NCBI GenBank assembly: GCA_900175165.2 | Contig: FWWN02000215.1 | Span: 1-64,000 of the forward strand | Direction of reading: 5' to 3' | DNA length: 64,000 nt | Source of the DNA: Rhizomucor pusillus | Taxonomy: Eukaryota > Mucoromycota > Mucoromycetes > Mucorales > Lichtheimiaceae | Made by a program: the position numbers and the translations under genes | In this document: one piece after another, positions 22,851-35,154 of the stretch | Numbering within the stretch: position 1 is the stretch's first letter | Layout of the letters: each line of letters starts with the position of its first letter | Notes under the pieces: model-generated | Told to the model about the DNA's origin: nothing | The model's database searches: none | What the model saw: only the letters and a program-made list of their open reading frames with translations

Positions 22851-23748
22851 ACGCGGTTCATGCTAATTTGAGCTACTATCATTATATTTAACGGCTATTC
22901 AGATATAAGATAGTTATATGAAAAAGGGATACATACTACTTTGGAAGATATAGTATAGGAACAGGCAAATAGAGTATGAGAGAAGAAAGAAAAGTACTAT
23001 CACGAGAAGTGTCTCGCGTCCTTTTTCGAGTTATTGGTTGTCTTGCAAAATTCTCAAAAGCTCGCTGCCAATAAAAGATTTCGTAGTTCATCTATTGCCT
23101 CATTTCAGTCTTCATTTGTACAAAAGTCTCAATTATAGCGTTAGCGTTAGCCTAAGCCTTACCCTAAGACCACAGTACTTGACAGCAACTGTAGCCTTGA
23201 TCTAAGGCTTACCCTTAAAATAGAAACCTCAGGCGAAGCCTTAGTCTATGGCTAAATTAATATAATATCCCACCACCGAAGCGCACAACTTATCTAACTA
23301 CTCTTCACTCAAACTTCTTAGCTTCTCTCTCTTCTTAACGAATTCCAAGGTACATATATTTTGTCCTTGCCTCTACATAGGCTTTACTCTCTTCAGGATC
23401 TATATCTCCATCCGTACCTTTTTCACTCTATACGAGTCTTCTGCTTTATACGCTTTACGTACATTTCTCTTAACTGCTAAAACAACTCTAAGCTTATTGG
23501 CTCACAATAAATAAATTCACAAGCGGACTAAGTCGCAACATTGATTTTGACATCGGAATTTCGGTACAGTCACTGAGCCATTCCTGGCCTAATTTCTTTT
23601 TTCATACCTTTCCAGTTAATTATAACTCTTCACAGTGATAAACGACGATTCGCTGCTGCCGACCGCATCTTACCACCATCAGCGCTAAAGCTCTATTGCC
23701 ATCAAATAACAGCAACAACATCGACAGCAGGGTCGGCTGCCTTCTTTG
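22851..23748. other. Upstream region of GDA1, with short inverted repeat patches
   Basis: No gene was seen. Around 23140-23270 several copies of CCTAAG/CTTAG-type words occur in both orientations (for example CCTAAGCCTTACCCTAAG near 23151). They are too degenerate and interspersed to call a satellite or telomere tract. The rest is AT-rich with CT-rich patches typical of a promoter. Confidence 0.4.
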
Positions 23749-25341
23749 ATGAACGCCATCAAATCACGTAAATCGCTGCTCATCAAGTGTGGTGTGGGAG
23801 CAATCGCACTTCTGGTGCTGCTATGGATCCTTTTTTCAGGAGAGCAATACCATCAGCTGAAAGCTTCTGCAGGTTCAAATAACTTTGAGGAGATCACCAA
23901 CCCAACGCGCAAGTATTACTTGACTTTCTATCTGTCTCCAGCAGTGATGCTAAGTAGGGCTTCTATAAATAGCTCAGACGCCTATACCAGAGGTGGAAGA
24001 TGATGCACAGTCGTCTGAACACTGCACAAACCCTTACCCCGGTCGTCCACTTGTACAATATGCCCTCATGATTGACGCTGGCTCGTCGGGATCGAGGATT
24101 CACGTCTATCGGTTTAATTACTGCAGACAAGAACCTGAGCTTGAAGATGAGATATTTCATGCTATCGAACCTGGGTTATCGCACTACGAGGATGACCCTG
24201 AAGCAGCAGCTTTGTCCCTTGACGAGTTGATGCAGATTGCTGTTGAAAATGTGCCTTCGGAACTGCATCATTGCACTCCGATTGCTGTCAAGGCAACCGC
24301 CGGTTTACGTCTGCTAGGAGCTGATAAAAGTGAAGCAATTTTGGAAGCAGTTCGTGCACGTCTTCAGGTTAACTACCCGTTTCCGATTGCCGGTGGAGAA
24401 CACGGTGTAGAGATAATGGATGGAAAATATGAAGGTAGGAGTTAAACTGAATCCGCCATTTCTTATCTCTGATCTATCTTGTATCAGGTGTCTATGCGTG
24501 GATAACTGTCAATTATTTGCTCGGCAAATTGAGAAAGAACCAAAAAGGCAATTCTGCTGCAGTATTCGATCTAGGCGGTGCATCGACGCAGATTGTTTTC
24601 GAACCGTCCTTTGCTGCTGATGACAAGATGGTCGAAGGCGAGCACAAATTTGTTCTAGATTACCAATCTGACAAATACGACCTGTATCAGCATTCTTATC
24701 TCGGTTACGGCTTAAGGGAAGCACGAAAACGTATCAAAACAGAAATAATCGAGGCTTGGAAAGAGGAAGCTGTTCGCAGTGGTCGTGTATACCATCCATG
24801 TTTGCCTGAAAATCACACGGAGAAAGTACAATGGCAACAAAATAACAAGACTGTTACAGTGACGCTTATCGGGACTGGAGCCGGCCACGCTGAATGCCGA
24901 GCCGTTGTCGAACGTGTCTTCAATAAGGATAAGATATGCTCGATCTCACCATGCGCTTTTGATGGCGTTTATCAACCCCCAATCAGCGATACTTTTAAAT
25001 CTCGGGATTTGTATGTATTTTCATTTTTTTACGATCTGACGCAACCTCTCGGAATGCCTACAGAGTTTTCAGTCCAAGAACTCGAGGAACTTACAACAAG
25101 AGTATGTCGTGGAGAAACTAAAGCCTTCCAGCACGTACCCAACGCAATCGATGAGCTGAACAAATCGCCTGATTACTGCTTGGATTTGACGTACATTTAT
25201 GGCTTGCTCCGTATCGGTTATGAAATCCCTCCAGAGCGTCTCGTGCGCACCGCCAAAAAGATCCGTGGAGCAGAGACTGGCTGGTGTCTAGGCGCTTCTA
25301 TCGCCATGATTGATGAAGTCCAGGTCTGCCAAGTCAATTAA
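23749..25341 (+). CDS. GDA1: Golgi nucleoside-diphosphatase, GDA1/CD39 family
   Basis: Three exons: 23749-23908, 23973-24434, 24488-25341; 491 residues. It has a type II signal anchor, CGVGAIALLVLLWILFSG (residues about 14-31), then all five apyrase conserved regions: MIDAGSSGSRIHVYRF, AVKATAGLRLLG, GGEHGVEIMDGKYEGVYAWI, AVFDLGGASTQIVF and DLTYIYGLLRIGYE. The C-terminal AETGWCLG block is of the yeast GDA1 type. The enzyme hydrolyses GDP in the Golgi lumen so that GMP can exchange for GDP-mannose. Intron 1 must start with GCAAGT at 23909 to keep the frame; no GT donor there gives the right phase (see findings). Two NxT-type glycosylation sites lie in the luminal part. Confidence 0.9.
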
Positions 25342-26629
25342 GCTAGAAACCGCAACTTTTCATTCCTTGGTTTTCTCCTCCACCCACCGTTTCTTTTTCA
25401 CTCCTATTCATGTCTGCATTCGAACCATCATCGTGTTGTTTTGCTAGTATTATAGATAAACTAAATGCAATATCACTAAGCGAATTCGATCATATAGTTA
25501 TCCGTACTTGTTATATCCGATATATTATCTGCAATTGTGTACATCCTTCGTATATATGGCATTGAAGTAGAAAAGCGAGGTATTTTCTTGTGGGTATACT
25601 TGTGGGTTACCTTTTAGCCCCATGGGCGAGCCAAAGAAGACTCGTGTCAGCTTCAGTTTCGACTGGAACTTGTCTATATGTAGTCATGCGCAAGAAAGCA
25701 AGCTAGATCATCCGGCTATATCCAAATGGCAAAGCCTAAATTTGGACTTGATTGTGTGCCTGGTGATCGACTATTTGAAACTTCCTCAAGAAGGATGATG
25801 AGTTGAAATGGATGACAGAGAAATCAAGAATAAAAGGAGTCAGCCTGCCTTCCCGTATTAAGAGGAAGCGCTGGCAAAGTTCGCGCATCAAATGGAAGCC
25901 TGTAACCAGATCATTCCGCACCTCTGCTTAGGAATAGAAGCCAAGCTTTTTGCGGTCAATGTATCGGGGCTGTACTATGATGAACTTGACCTCCAAGTGC
26001 ATAACGTATTGAGGAACAGGATGAAAACTCTACAAGAAGAAGTTAAAAGTATGCCAGGCAAACCTAGATTACTTCTTTTTGTCAATAAATACACATTTTC
26101 TGCTGACCGCCCGCTATAATGTTATGTATGACTCGGAGAACTGGTCACTGATCACTAACCCTAATTGATGGCTTTTCCCTGCAAACCAGATCGAGAAATC
26201 TCCAGAGTGAACACTGTAATGAACGTATCACTATAGCGAGTATCATTAACGCCAGCACGGGTGTAATACGAATTCGTAAGCGAAAACTTGTACAATGCGA
26301 ATACTGTAATTGTTATAGTATGACAATGAACGGTCACATTTATTAGGTCACAGTAGATGATTCGATTATACAGAACATCCTAGACAGACCGCGCTGACGT
26401 GCCGATGTGGCCGGACAAACAGTAACCCCGGTATATTCGAAGCAGGAGAGCTTTTACGTATAAAAGCAGAAGGGAAGTGAGCAAATCAAAGACAAAAGTC
26501 ATATACCTGTTAGTAGGATTCTCAGATATCTTGAGGTTCACATTGACGCGGAGTCTGATAACTCGTCCCCCTTTGACATCCAACCGCACCATCCCTGCTC
26601 TTTAACTTCACGCGGCTTTGCAAGTTAAA
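25342..26629. other. Intergenic, with a possible Fanzor-like relic at 25860-26120
   Basis: Most of this gap shows nothing. At 25892-26119 a 75-codon plus ORF ends MPGKPRLLLFVNKYTFSADR. Overlapping 25790-25930 in another frame is a Lys/Arg-rich stretch (SLPSRIKRKRWQSSRIKWKP). The first resembles the pre-zinc-ribbon part of Fanzor proteins, but there are no Cys or Asp motifs to confirm it. The right end serves as the SRP72 promoter. Confidence 0.3.
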
Positions 26630-28843
26630 ATGGAACAGGTGTCAGCTCTTTATGACCAGCTTCAGCAGTTGACTCAAGAAGGTCGAGATGAAGAAACTCT
26701 CGAAATCTGCAACCAGCTTATAAACATCGACGCGAACGATCAGCTCGCGCTTCGATGTAAAGTCGTGACACTTATTCGGCTTGGCAATTACACGGACGCC
26801 CTATCTCTCATAGCACGCCGCTTTAAAAACAGCGAAATCGACTTGTCGTATGAAAAGATCTATTGTTATTATCGAACCAATCAACTCCAGGCAGCTCTTG
26901 AACTGATTCAGCAACTTCAAACTAAGTGCGATGACGGCGATGCCTACAGACTCAAGACCCTTGAAGCACAAGTGGTATGTTTATAAACGACATCATGCAG
27001 GTTTCATATCTTTGCTCATCTTGCAAGCTTATAGCTATATGCGCAAGGAAAATATCAATTGGCAGTCCGTCTTTACAAGGATCTTTTGGAAGCGACCGAT
27101 GCCAATTCTCCTCAATTTTCGGAAATGTACACGAATTTGCTTGCTGCAAAGGCTGGAGCGGCTTTTCTTGGTGAAGAGGACGAAGAGCTCAGCGATAATG
27201 CCCAGGAAAGCGATATGTACGAAGCGCTGTATAATAGAGCTACTTTAGCCCTTGCAAAATCCGATCTCGATGGAGCGAGACGTGCATTGGAAACTGCACG
27301 CAGTATGTGCTAGTCATGTTAACTACATTTATGCCAAGCGACTGAATACCTCATGTTTAGAGCTCTGTCATGATAAACTAACTGATGCTGATGCATCAAA
27401 GGAAGAGATGGATGAGGAACTGGCAGTAATAGCTACTCAGCTTGCTTTCGCTTATCAACTTCAAGGTTGTGTGAAGGATGCCAAAGAAATTTATCAATCA
27501 GTCATCGAACTAGGGTAAAACGATAGATTTTCAAGGATGTAGAATGGGATCTAATATATTGAGTAGGATCAAAGATCCAGTTGTGCGCTCTGTTGTTTCA
27601 AACAATATGATTGCGTTCCAGCAGAAGAAAGACATGTTTGATGTTAGCAAGAAACTCAAAATGGCCCTAAGCAAAGAAAGTGATGCTCGTTTGCAACGGT
27701 ACCAAAAGCGCATCATTGCAGCAAATGAAGCACTTCTTCAAGTGTATCTTAATAAGGTAAGGTCCTGACAGCAAGTCAGAAGTCAATATTATTAACGACT
27801 TTGTAGCACTCTTCTTGTAAAGATATATGCCAAAAACTTTTGAAAGAATATCCAGAAGATGAACGGATCCTTCTCATCATGGCCGCCAGTACTAATCAGC
27901 AGCAAAAAGCTGAAGCCGCTGTCGAGGAGCTTAGGAAATACTCTGAAACCAACCCTAGGTCCTTGGCTCTTCGCTTTGCAACCATACAGCTTCAAATTTT
28001 GCAATCTCAAGCGGCATCAGCGCTATCCACATTGGAAGCTTACCTGTCAGCAATTGGCAAAGAACACAAGGAATATTACTATCGGCCGGCATTGATTGCC
28101 CTGCTAGTATGGCTGTATGAACAGACAGGACAATCTGAGAAAGCAATGACTACACTGGATGAAGCATCGACGTACTGGAAGACAGACAAGAGCTTTGCAT
28201 CTGGCGCACCCAAGTCCATTATTTACCAGACAGCCGCTTTCAAACTGAAGACGGGTCGCTTCCAAGAAGCAGCGGCCGATTATGAAGAGCTTGTACGCTC
28301 TGACCCAGCAGATCAACAAGCTATCGCTGGTTTGATACTTGCGTACTCGGAAATAGATTCTAAGAAGGCCGAGCAGTATGCAAGCGCTCTTTCGGCTATT
28401 GAAGGAAATCAAGCGGATACTTCATTCCTGGAGCAAGCAGTGCCGGGTGTGAAACGACGCTACGTAAAAAAGACAGATAACCGGTAATGGGAGAAAGACA
28501 TTATATTTTTTCTAGCGTTTGGTTAAACAGTATATCGTGCAGGGAACATATACCACGGTCAAAGACCAAAAAGAGAAAGCCTCTTCTGCCCAAGAGCAAT
28601 TACGACCCTAGCAAGGCACCTGATCCTGAAAGATGGCTACCGAAACGAGAACGTTCTACTTACCGGCCAAAAGGCAAAAAGAAGCTTGCTTCGTCTGGTT
28701 CTCAAGGCACATACGTAGCAGGCGGAGGCCTTGGCTCGACTGGAAGTGCCAAGATAGACAGCAATGACAAAGGTGCTGCTACCGCTGCGCAGACTAGTAG
28801 CAAGCAATCATCCAAATCCAGAAAAAAGAAGGGACGGAAATAA
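26630..28843 (+). CDS. SRP72: Signal recognition particle subunit SRP72
   Basis: Six exons: 26630-26974, 27035-27302, 27361-27514, 27567-27756, 27807-28483, 28543-28843; 644 residues. Tetratricopeptide-like helical repeats fill most of the protein, for example QLTQEGRDEETLEICNQLIN, RLGNYTDALSLIARRF and LKTGRFQEAAADYEELVRSD. The C-terminal exon has the SRP72 RNA-binding signature KRKPLLPKSNYDPSKAPDPE with RWLPKRERSTYRPK, then a Lys/Ser-rich tail. SRP72 binds SRP68 and 7SL RNA and is needed for signal-recognition-particle assembly. Intron 3 needs the acceptor at 27566. The last intron could end at 28530 or 28542, both in phase; 28542 fits the usual intron length and branch position. Confidence 0.9.
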
Positions 28844-30559
28844 ATAAAGTTACTTGATATGCAAAAAGTTTATGATTGTCCCGCTCAAGGCGGGAGCCAC
28901 AGGAGTAAACAATATACAAAAGTACATTTTTGGGGTAGGAGGAAGTGCTCCAGCTAGCACCGTAGGCAGTTTAACGTCATGCCCGGGATGGAGAGGTGCT
29001 TCTAGATACAGAGAATTCCTTGGTAGACCGATATGCACTTGCAAGCAGGAATATGTCACATAGACCACACACCATAAAATGAGAATGAATCCTAGCACAC
29101 AACGTGGAAGATCAGAGCTGGCAAGGAAGAACCAGAGAAGGATAACAGGCAGAGCACCATCATCTGGAGGCAACATTTTGTTTCGAAAACTTTGTACATA
29201 GCACACGATATATCACAGGGCCCAGGGAACGTTCTGAATGAGTAAAGAAGCTCCATGTGTCTTAGATAAGACCGAACCGAGTGGTTGCAAACATCATGAC
29301 ATTCTGTAAGGAGAACTACTTGCACTTGCATGGAACAAGATAAGCCATTGTTCTTGTATCGAGAATGGCGAATACATGAAGACCTTCTTCACACGCTACA
29401 GACGCGAAAGCAAGTTTGGCAAAATAGAGCCATGGAATTGTACATAGATACCGGAAGACATGATGGAAGCGGAGCTCGACTTGATATGTAAGCGAAAGGC
29501 AATGGAGTTGTATTTATGAACATCTTCATTCTGCATCAAGCAGTCAATCTTTAGCATCCTCTGCTGAGATACCGCTCATACGCAGCTCGAAAATACAAGA
29601 TTTTTATTCGAAGTCTGCGTCTGCGTTTGCATATTATACACCCCTTAAGATAAATGTCATAAATCTAAGCCTATCGTAATGCTTTTATCAGCCAGCATAC
29701 TAGTACTTCGTCTCTCTCAACAAACGTTCTGTGTCGACGGCAGTTGCGATTCCCCAACGATTGCACATATTTCAGCACAGCTAAATGATGAACAATTAAG
29801 CTGGGCTCTGCAGTTGTTTTCTAGGCTAAGAGACTTACTGTCATTTGGAATAAACCACTAGACAAAAAAGTGACCTTGTTTCATCAATATATGCTTATCT
29901 CAGTCTGTCGCAAGGCTTTTTCGCTTCGTTTCCGCGCTTTTCTTGCTCTCTGCCCTCCTCCCGGATCTTTTCCGCTTTGTTATCTGCGGTTTTTCCCTCT
30001 GCTGTTGATTTTTATACCAAGTATCATGCTGCCGTCAACCCTGGATGGGGTGATTCTCGCTGTCCCCTCCTGACGAGGCATACTTCGGAAAAGCTTTCTA
30101 TTTACATCGTCCGATTAGGGTTTGAATACTGACTATCTTTCGCCTTGTCATGCATCCCTCAATGTGCAAATATTCTCCTTCATAATTTAAATGTATTTTT
30201 GTCTACTTAGTACGCAAAATTATTCTCAATATACAGTAAAGCGAGCGGATGCTTCAGCAAAAGTAGTGGTGTTGACTGAGAACTAGTATCGCGCAATGCA
30301 ATACCACAAAAGTATCACAAATAGCACCCAACCTTTCGCAATAGAGCTCAAAGCAGGAAGAGTTAGTGGGAAGAGGAGCTGTTTATTCATCAATAGGGGA
30401 TCTAAACTGCCTTGGAAACAGAATAGGCTGTTTGTCGGCCTGCGAAACTCATTCAGCACACCACAGCGGCAAGTGGAAAGTTGAGCGTGACTCGGTTTTA
30501 GTGCACACCAAGAACGAAACACCGTTTCGAATCTCTGCCTCCAACTTTACCTCATCGAT
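28844..30559. other. Intergenic; minus-strand hydrophobic ORF of doubtful status
   Basis: Minus 29176-28850 has an ATG and a hydrophobic segment (LPVILLWFFLASSDLPRCVL and on) in 108 codons. Minus 29331-29092 overlaps it in another frame. Neither shows a known domain and both could be chance. 29560-30560 has only small ORFs and CT-rich stretches and should contain the importin alpha promoter. No RNA gene was identified. Confidence 0.35.
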
Positions 30560-32418
30560 ATGGATCCTCTCGCCGATCTGCGCCGCAGTGCATACAAGGC
30601 TCGCAGCCACTTCAAGCCAGAAGAAGTACGACGACGGCGCGAGACTGCGCAGGTCGAACTTCGCAAGCAGAAAAAGGAGGAGAACCTCGCGAAAAGACGA
30701 AACTTGAAGGCAGAGGCTTTACCAGACGATTCTGACGAAGATGTTGACATTACATCTATCGATGCTCAGGTAAGACTCAAGATCTTACGCAACTGTTATC
30801 TATTAAAACAGCGTACTAACGTTACTTTGCCGCTCATGAAAAGCTCATGGATATTTTGCCTGAACTGGTGCAAAATGTGCACTCGCAGAATGTCGAGACG
30901 CAGCTTGCTGCAACTACTCAGTTCAGAAAGCTGCTCTCTCGCGAGAAGAACCCTCCCATCGAACAAGTCATTGCTTGCGGTGTTGTTCCGCGCTTCGTCC
31001 AATTTCTGCGTTCTGACCATACTCTTTTGCAGGCAAGTGTCGTTCACAAGCATGTTTCGTTGCCTTTAGATCTGACTAGTTGCTTGTAGTTTGAGGCTGC
31101 TTGGGCCCTGACTAACATCGCATCAGGTACATCCCAGCAGACCCAGATCGTTATTGAGGCTGGAGCCGTGATTCAATTTATTGAATTGTTGAAGAGCAAC
31201 GTGGCAGATGTCAAAGAGCAGGTAATGAAATGGAAAGCATGCCCCGTGTAAAAAAGTGGAAAAGGAGTTAACATCTGAACGCCTTTGGTTGAAATAGGCT
31301 GTTTGGGCTTTGGGTAACATCGCTGGTGATAGCCCTCGATGCCGAGATTACGTTCTGGAGCAGGGCGCTTTGCCTGCTCTCATGAATATCTTCCAGGAGG
31401 AAAACAAGTTATCTATGATGCGCAACGCCACTTGGACTCTTTCCAACTTTTGCCGTGGCAAGAATCCTCAGCCTGACTGGAAATTGGTATGTGGAAATGA
31501 TTTTTTGTTCCTTTAGACATGCAGTATCTAACTTGCCCGCAGATTGCGCCGGCCCTGAGCATTTTGGCTCGTCTTATTTACTCTACTGACGAAGAAGTGC
31601 TTATTGATACATGCTGGGCCATCTCCTATCTCTCAGATGGCGAAAACCAGCGTATTCAGGCAGTCGTTGAGTCTGGTGTTTGCGGTCGTTTGGTCGAGCT
31701 CCTAGGCCATCCGTCTACTTCTGTCCAGACGCCGGCTCTACGTTCTGTAGGTAACATTGTTACTGGAGATGATGTCCAAACCCAAGCCATTATCAACTGC
31801 GGCGCTATCCCTGCATTGATGCAACTCCTCGGTAGCCCTAAGGAAGCTATCCGCAAGGAAACCTGCTGGACTATTTCGAACATTACAGCTGGCAACATCC
31901 AGCAGATTCAAGCTGTTATCGACGGTGGTCTCATCCCTCCACTTGTTCAAATTCTAGCTCTCGGTGACTTTAAGACCCGGAAGGAAGCATGCTGGGCTAT
32001 CTGCAATGCCACGTCGGGAGGTCTCAACAAATTGGATCAGATTCAGTATCTCGTTGAAGCCGGCTGCATCAAGCCTTTGTGCGATATCCTTACAACTATG
32101 GATAACAAGATCACACTGGTAGCATTGGACGGTCTGGAGAACATCTTGAGAGCTGGTGAAATGGAAGTCGTAAACACGCCTGACGGTCTCAACCCGTACG
32201 CTATCATTGTCGAAGAGTGTGGAGGTGTGGATTATATCCATACTCTGCAATCACACGAAAATGAAGATATTTACAAGAAGGCATACCAAATCATTGACAA
32301 GTACTTTAACGATGTTGAAAGTACCGAGGGAGACATGGTTCCCGAGGCTGAAGGCCAGTTTACCTTCCAGCAAGTACAAGCGCCTCAAGGTGGATTCAAC
32401 TTTGGTGCACCGCAGTAA
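30560..32418 (+). CDS. Importin subunit alpha (karyopherin alpha, SRP1-like)
   Basis: Five exons: 30560-30769, 30844-31032, 31090-31221, 31298-31486, 31543-32418; 531 residues. The basic N-terminal IBB domain ([20 protein letters not shown], then [14 protein letters not shown]) binds importin beta. About ten armadillo repeats follow, with the NLS-contacting Trp/Asn pairs in [57 protein letters not shown] and [12 protein letters not shown]. The end is acidic plus Phe/Gln/Gly-rich. It carries classical NLS cargo into the nucleus. The intron at 31033-31089 starts GCAAGT; the only GT nearby would give a frameshift. It is convergent with NTF2, another nuclear-import gene, 260 bp away. Confidence 0.96.
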
Positions 32419-32678
32419 AAGAGCACACACAAATCCATTAATCCCTATTCCCCATTCAATCCCCTCCCCTTCAGCCCACCAAATGAACACACTCTTCTTA
32501 TTCTTTTTTCTCTATTCTTTTCTTACACTCATACATACGCCGCGTTTTCTCTGTATTCTCCCTTTTTGCCTTACACGCCGCAATGCCGGTAGAAATAAAA
32601 TAGCGTATAGCAGCGAAAACACTTATCATGAAAGGAATTTTCCTTACTCAATTTTATATTTATGTTAGATAGATGCAA

Positions 32679-33273
32679 TTAAGCATAGTTCAAGCGGAAA
32701 ATATCGTTGAAGACCCAGTAAGAACCGCCTTCAGGCACAAGCTGGAAGGTTTGGCTGAACATTTGAGGATTTTGTTCCTCATCGACCTGGACACATAAGG
32801 CGCAGTTAGTGAAAAGGTTCATTTGTTTAGTCTATCCATTTATGCTTACCAAGAGCTGACCAGTGACGGTAACGATGATGGTACCACCTTGAGGGTTGCT
32901 AGGCTGAGCGTCGATGGTGCTGATGCGATGAGCGACCTTTTGGAAGGGCAGAGACTAGCAATGGAGAAGAAGACGATATCAGCCAAACCCAAACTCAAAA
33001 AAAGCGTTCCTGAATCCATGCGCGCAGAAAAATCCAACTAACCGTAAGCTTTTCAACAATGTTGGCAGCACCCATGAACTGCGAACCCTCAAAGGTGAGC
33101 AAAGATTGCTCGCGCTGCGACCGAGGATGACAAGCGTCAATATCCAGGTACTTTGCAAGATTGTCAAGCAAAAAAATTCTTACGTAGAGGGGCAAAAGTT
33201 CCTGTCGATTGGCATCAAAAGTCTTGTAGTAAAATTCGACGAAAGCCTTGGCGACCTCTTGGAAATCAGCCAT
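32679..33273 (-). CDS. NTF2: Nuclear transport factor 2 (NTF2)
   Basis: Four exons on the minus strand: 33273-33184, 33114-33043, 32954-32850, 32786-32679; 124 residues, the usual NTF2 size. The N-terminus [20 protein letters not shown], the segments [40 protein letters not shown] and [13 protein letters not shown], and the end [20 protein letters not shown] are all diagnostic. NTF2 returns Ran-GDP to the nucleus, recharging the gradient that importins use. The second intron must end at the AG of 32955-32956 to include SLPFQK; the next AG inward would delete it. Confidence 0.95.
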
Positions 33274-35154
33274 TGTGATTTGCTAGTGGAAAGAAGCAAA
33301 AGCTTGACGCGAAAAGGCAAGAAAAAAACTTATCGGGGACTGAATATCCCGGCATCGCTACAGCATTCTTCTATGGCCTCCCACCGCCGATTCCCGCTCA
33401 CTTGATCTAGTAATGGATAGTTTCCAAAGTGTTCACATTATCGAGTTAGCTTGGCGTTTATGCAAAGATTATATTACTTGGAGATGCATACTCTCACTTG
33501 TCAAAAGGTAGCGCAGCAAGTGTCTTTTTGGAAGTTAAGGTCAATTTACATTTTTTGAGAATAGACCGGTGCCAGCCTGAGTCAGATGCAGAACATTGGA
33601 AGCTTTTTATAAATATTGCGAGTAAAATGTGTATATGCATATTGATTCAATTGGACATCGTTGTACTAGCTAATATCCGTAGAGACCAGCATAGACTGGG
33701 ACCAAGTAACAATTCCAAGATTATTTCACTTGCGACATGCTTTAGAAAATATCATCCTGCTTTGGTAACTAGCTGCTTATACTCGCAGATATCTTCATTT
33801 CCCATCCGGATGAAATTTTACATTTTTCCTTGCGAGTCTGCTCCGTGATTGGATGCTCCGGGGAGGGTATCTCGATACTGTCTTCAGTCTTCACCTTTGC
33901 GTGCCCTGCTTCACCATCATGGCCCCGAGACCGCTAGACTAGGGGAGTCTTTCGCGCGAGCGAACATCCGAGTCTTATCTGCTGTTGTTATAGTTACTTT
34001 ATTGAACTTCTCTCCCTCTTCTTTGTTATTTCGCCAGGAAGAAGTTGCTTTCGTTGCACCTTTTTCTTCGAATGGACGTTGACCGAATACTGTAGATAGT
34101 CTGACATGGTGAGCCGACCGTAAACTGTCACTAAGCCCGTACGGCTCCCAAACGGATGCAGACTCGTCACACATCATACAGAATATCAACATTGCTATGC
34201 AGATCGCCTTTGGAACACGCTAATACAACAATGGTTACGAGAGCTGCTGCCAATTGTCCGAAGCCATGCTTTGAACAGATAAACACACCAAACTCTGTTA
34301 CATCCTTACTACGTCAGATGCCCTTCAGCTTTTTCCCGATTCAAAGCGAACGGGCCCTGCTGGCTAAGAATTAGCACTCGCTCACGGAACAATCCAATTA
34401 TCCTTGCAAAACATGTAGAATTTATCTGATATTAAAGAGAATACTGTATAAACTACCATGCTCGTACATATTGAGCTGATTCTTTACCTTCTAATAGCAC
34501 CTTTGACACGTTATAATCACTGTCTTCAAAAGGTATATACCACGCGAAACTGAGATTCCTGATATATACACTCGAAGACATCTTTTCTATATTCGAAGCA
34601 TGACCTATTGCTGCCACTATTGCTGCATCCTTCATACTTTTATATTACCCTTACAGACCGGTCGAATGTTGCTCAAAAATGCCATTTTGAATTTGGGGGC
34701 AGCGTCTGAAAAGACAGGGTGCGCACCGATTTTGTCAGAAAAAGTTTCTAAAAGACATCAGACGTCTTCCGACATTGCCATGGATTACTCTAATTAATGT
34801 TCGAGTTCCGTTGTGTTACGCCGTGTCGTACAATGCTTGTCCAATATCATTTCCATGAAACGCTGAACGGTCCTAAGTTTGGCATCCATGTAGCGTATTC
34901 AGCAAACGCAGGTCGTAAAACACATCTTCGTTTATAATATGTAAACACAGAGTTCCTTGCGTCGGTGTTCGTTTTCGTTCATTTTATGGTGTAGACTTGG
35001 GAATGAAGGAGGCTTTATGCGCAAAGACAACTGCTATCGTGTTAAATCTCGGAGGAGTATATTGACGAAAAGTTACACGACATGAACATCCACTTTTATC
35101 TGCGAGGCGGTGCAAATCTCGCTTTCTTTCTTTCACTCACTGCTGTTTACCACC
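33274..35154. other. Long intergenic region, no convincing gene
   Basis: Several ORFs of 60-116 codons occur on both strands; the longest, plus 33498-33848, lacks an ATG at its start. None shows a domain or matches a spliced model. One ATG ORF at 34600-34797 has a polar, coding-like end but overlaps AT-rich sequence and has no recognised family. The right end is the phospholipase D promoter. Confidence 0.4.

Noticed and set aside
23140..23270. Interstitial telomere-like repeats (CCTAA/TTAGC words)
   Set aside because: The words are irregular in spacing, sequence and orientation; no tandem array exists.
26380..26592. Minus ORF sharing a GGCCGGACAAAC word with the first Fanzor relic tail
   Set aside because: Only a 12-base match without surrounding motif support; it sits in the SRP72 promoter.
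28487..28542. Start of SRP72 last exon at 28516 or 28531
   Set aside because: Both are in phase but leave introns of 32 or 47 bp; 28543 gives a normal intron with a branch-like TTAAAC.
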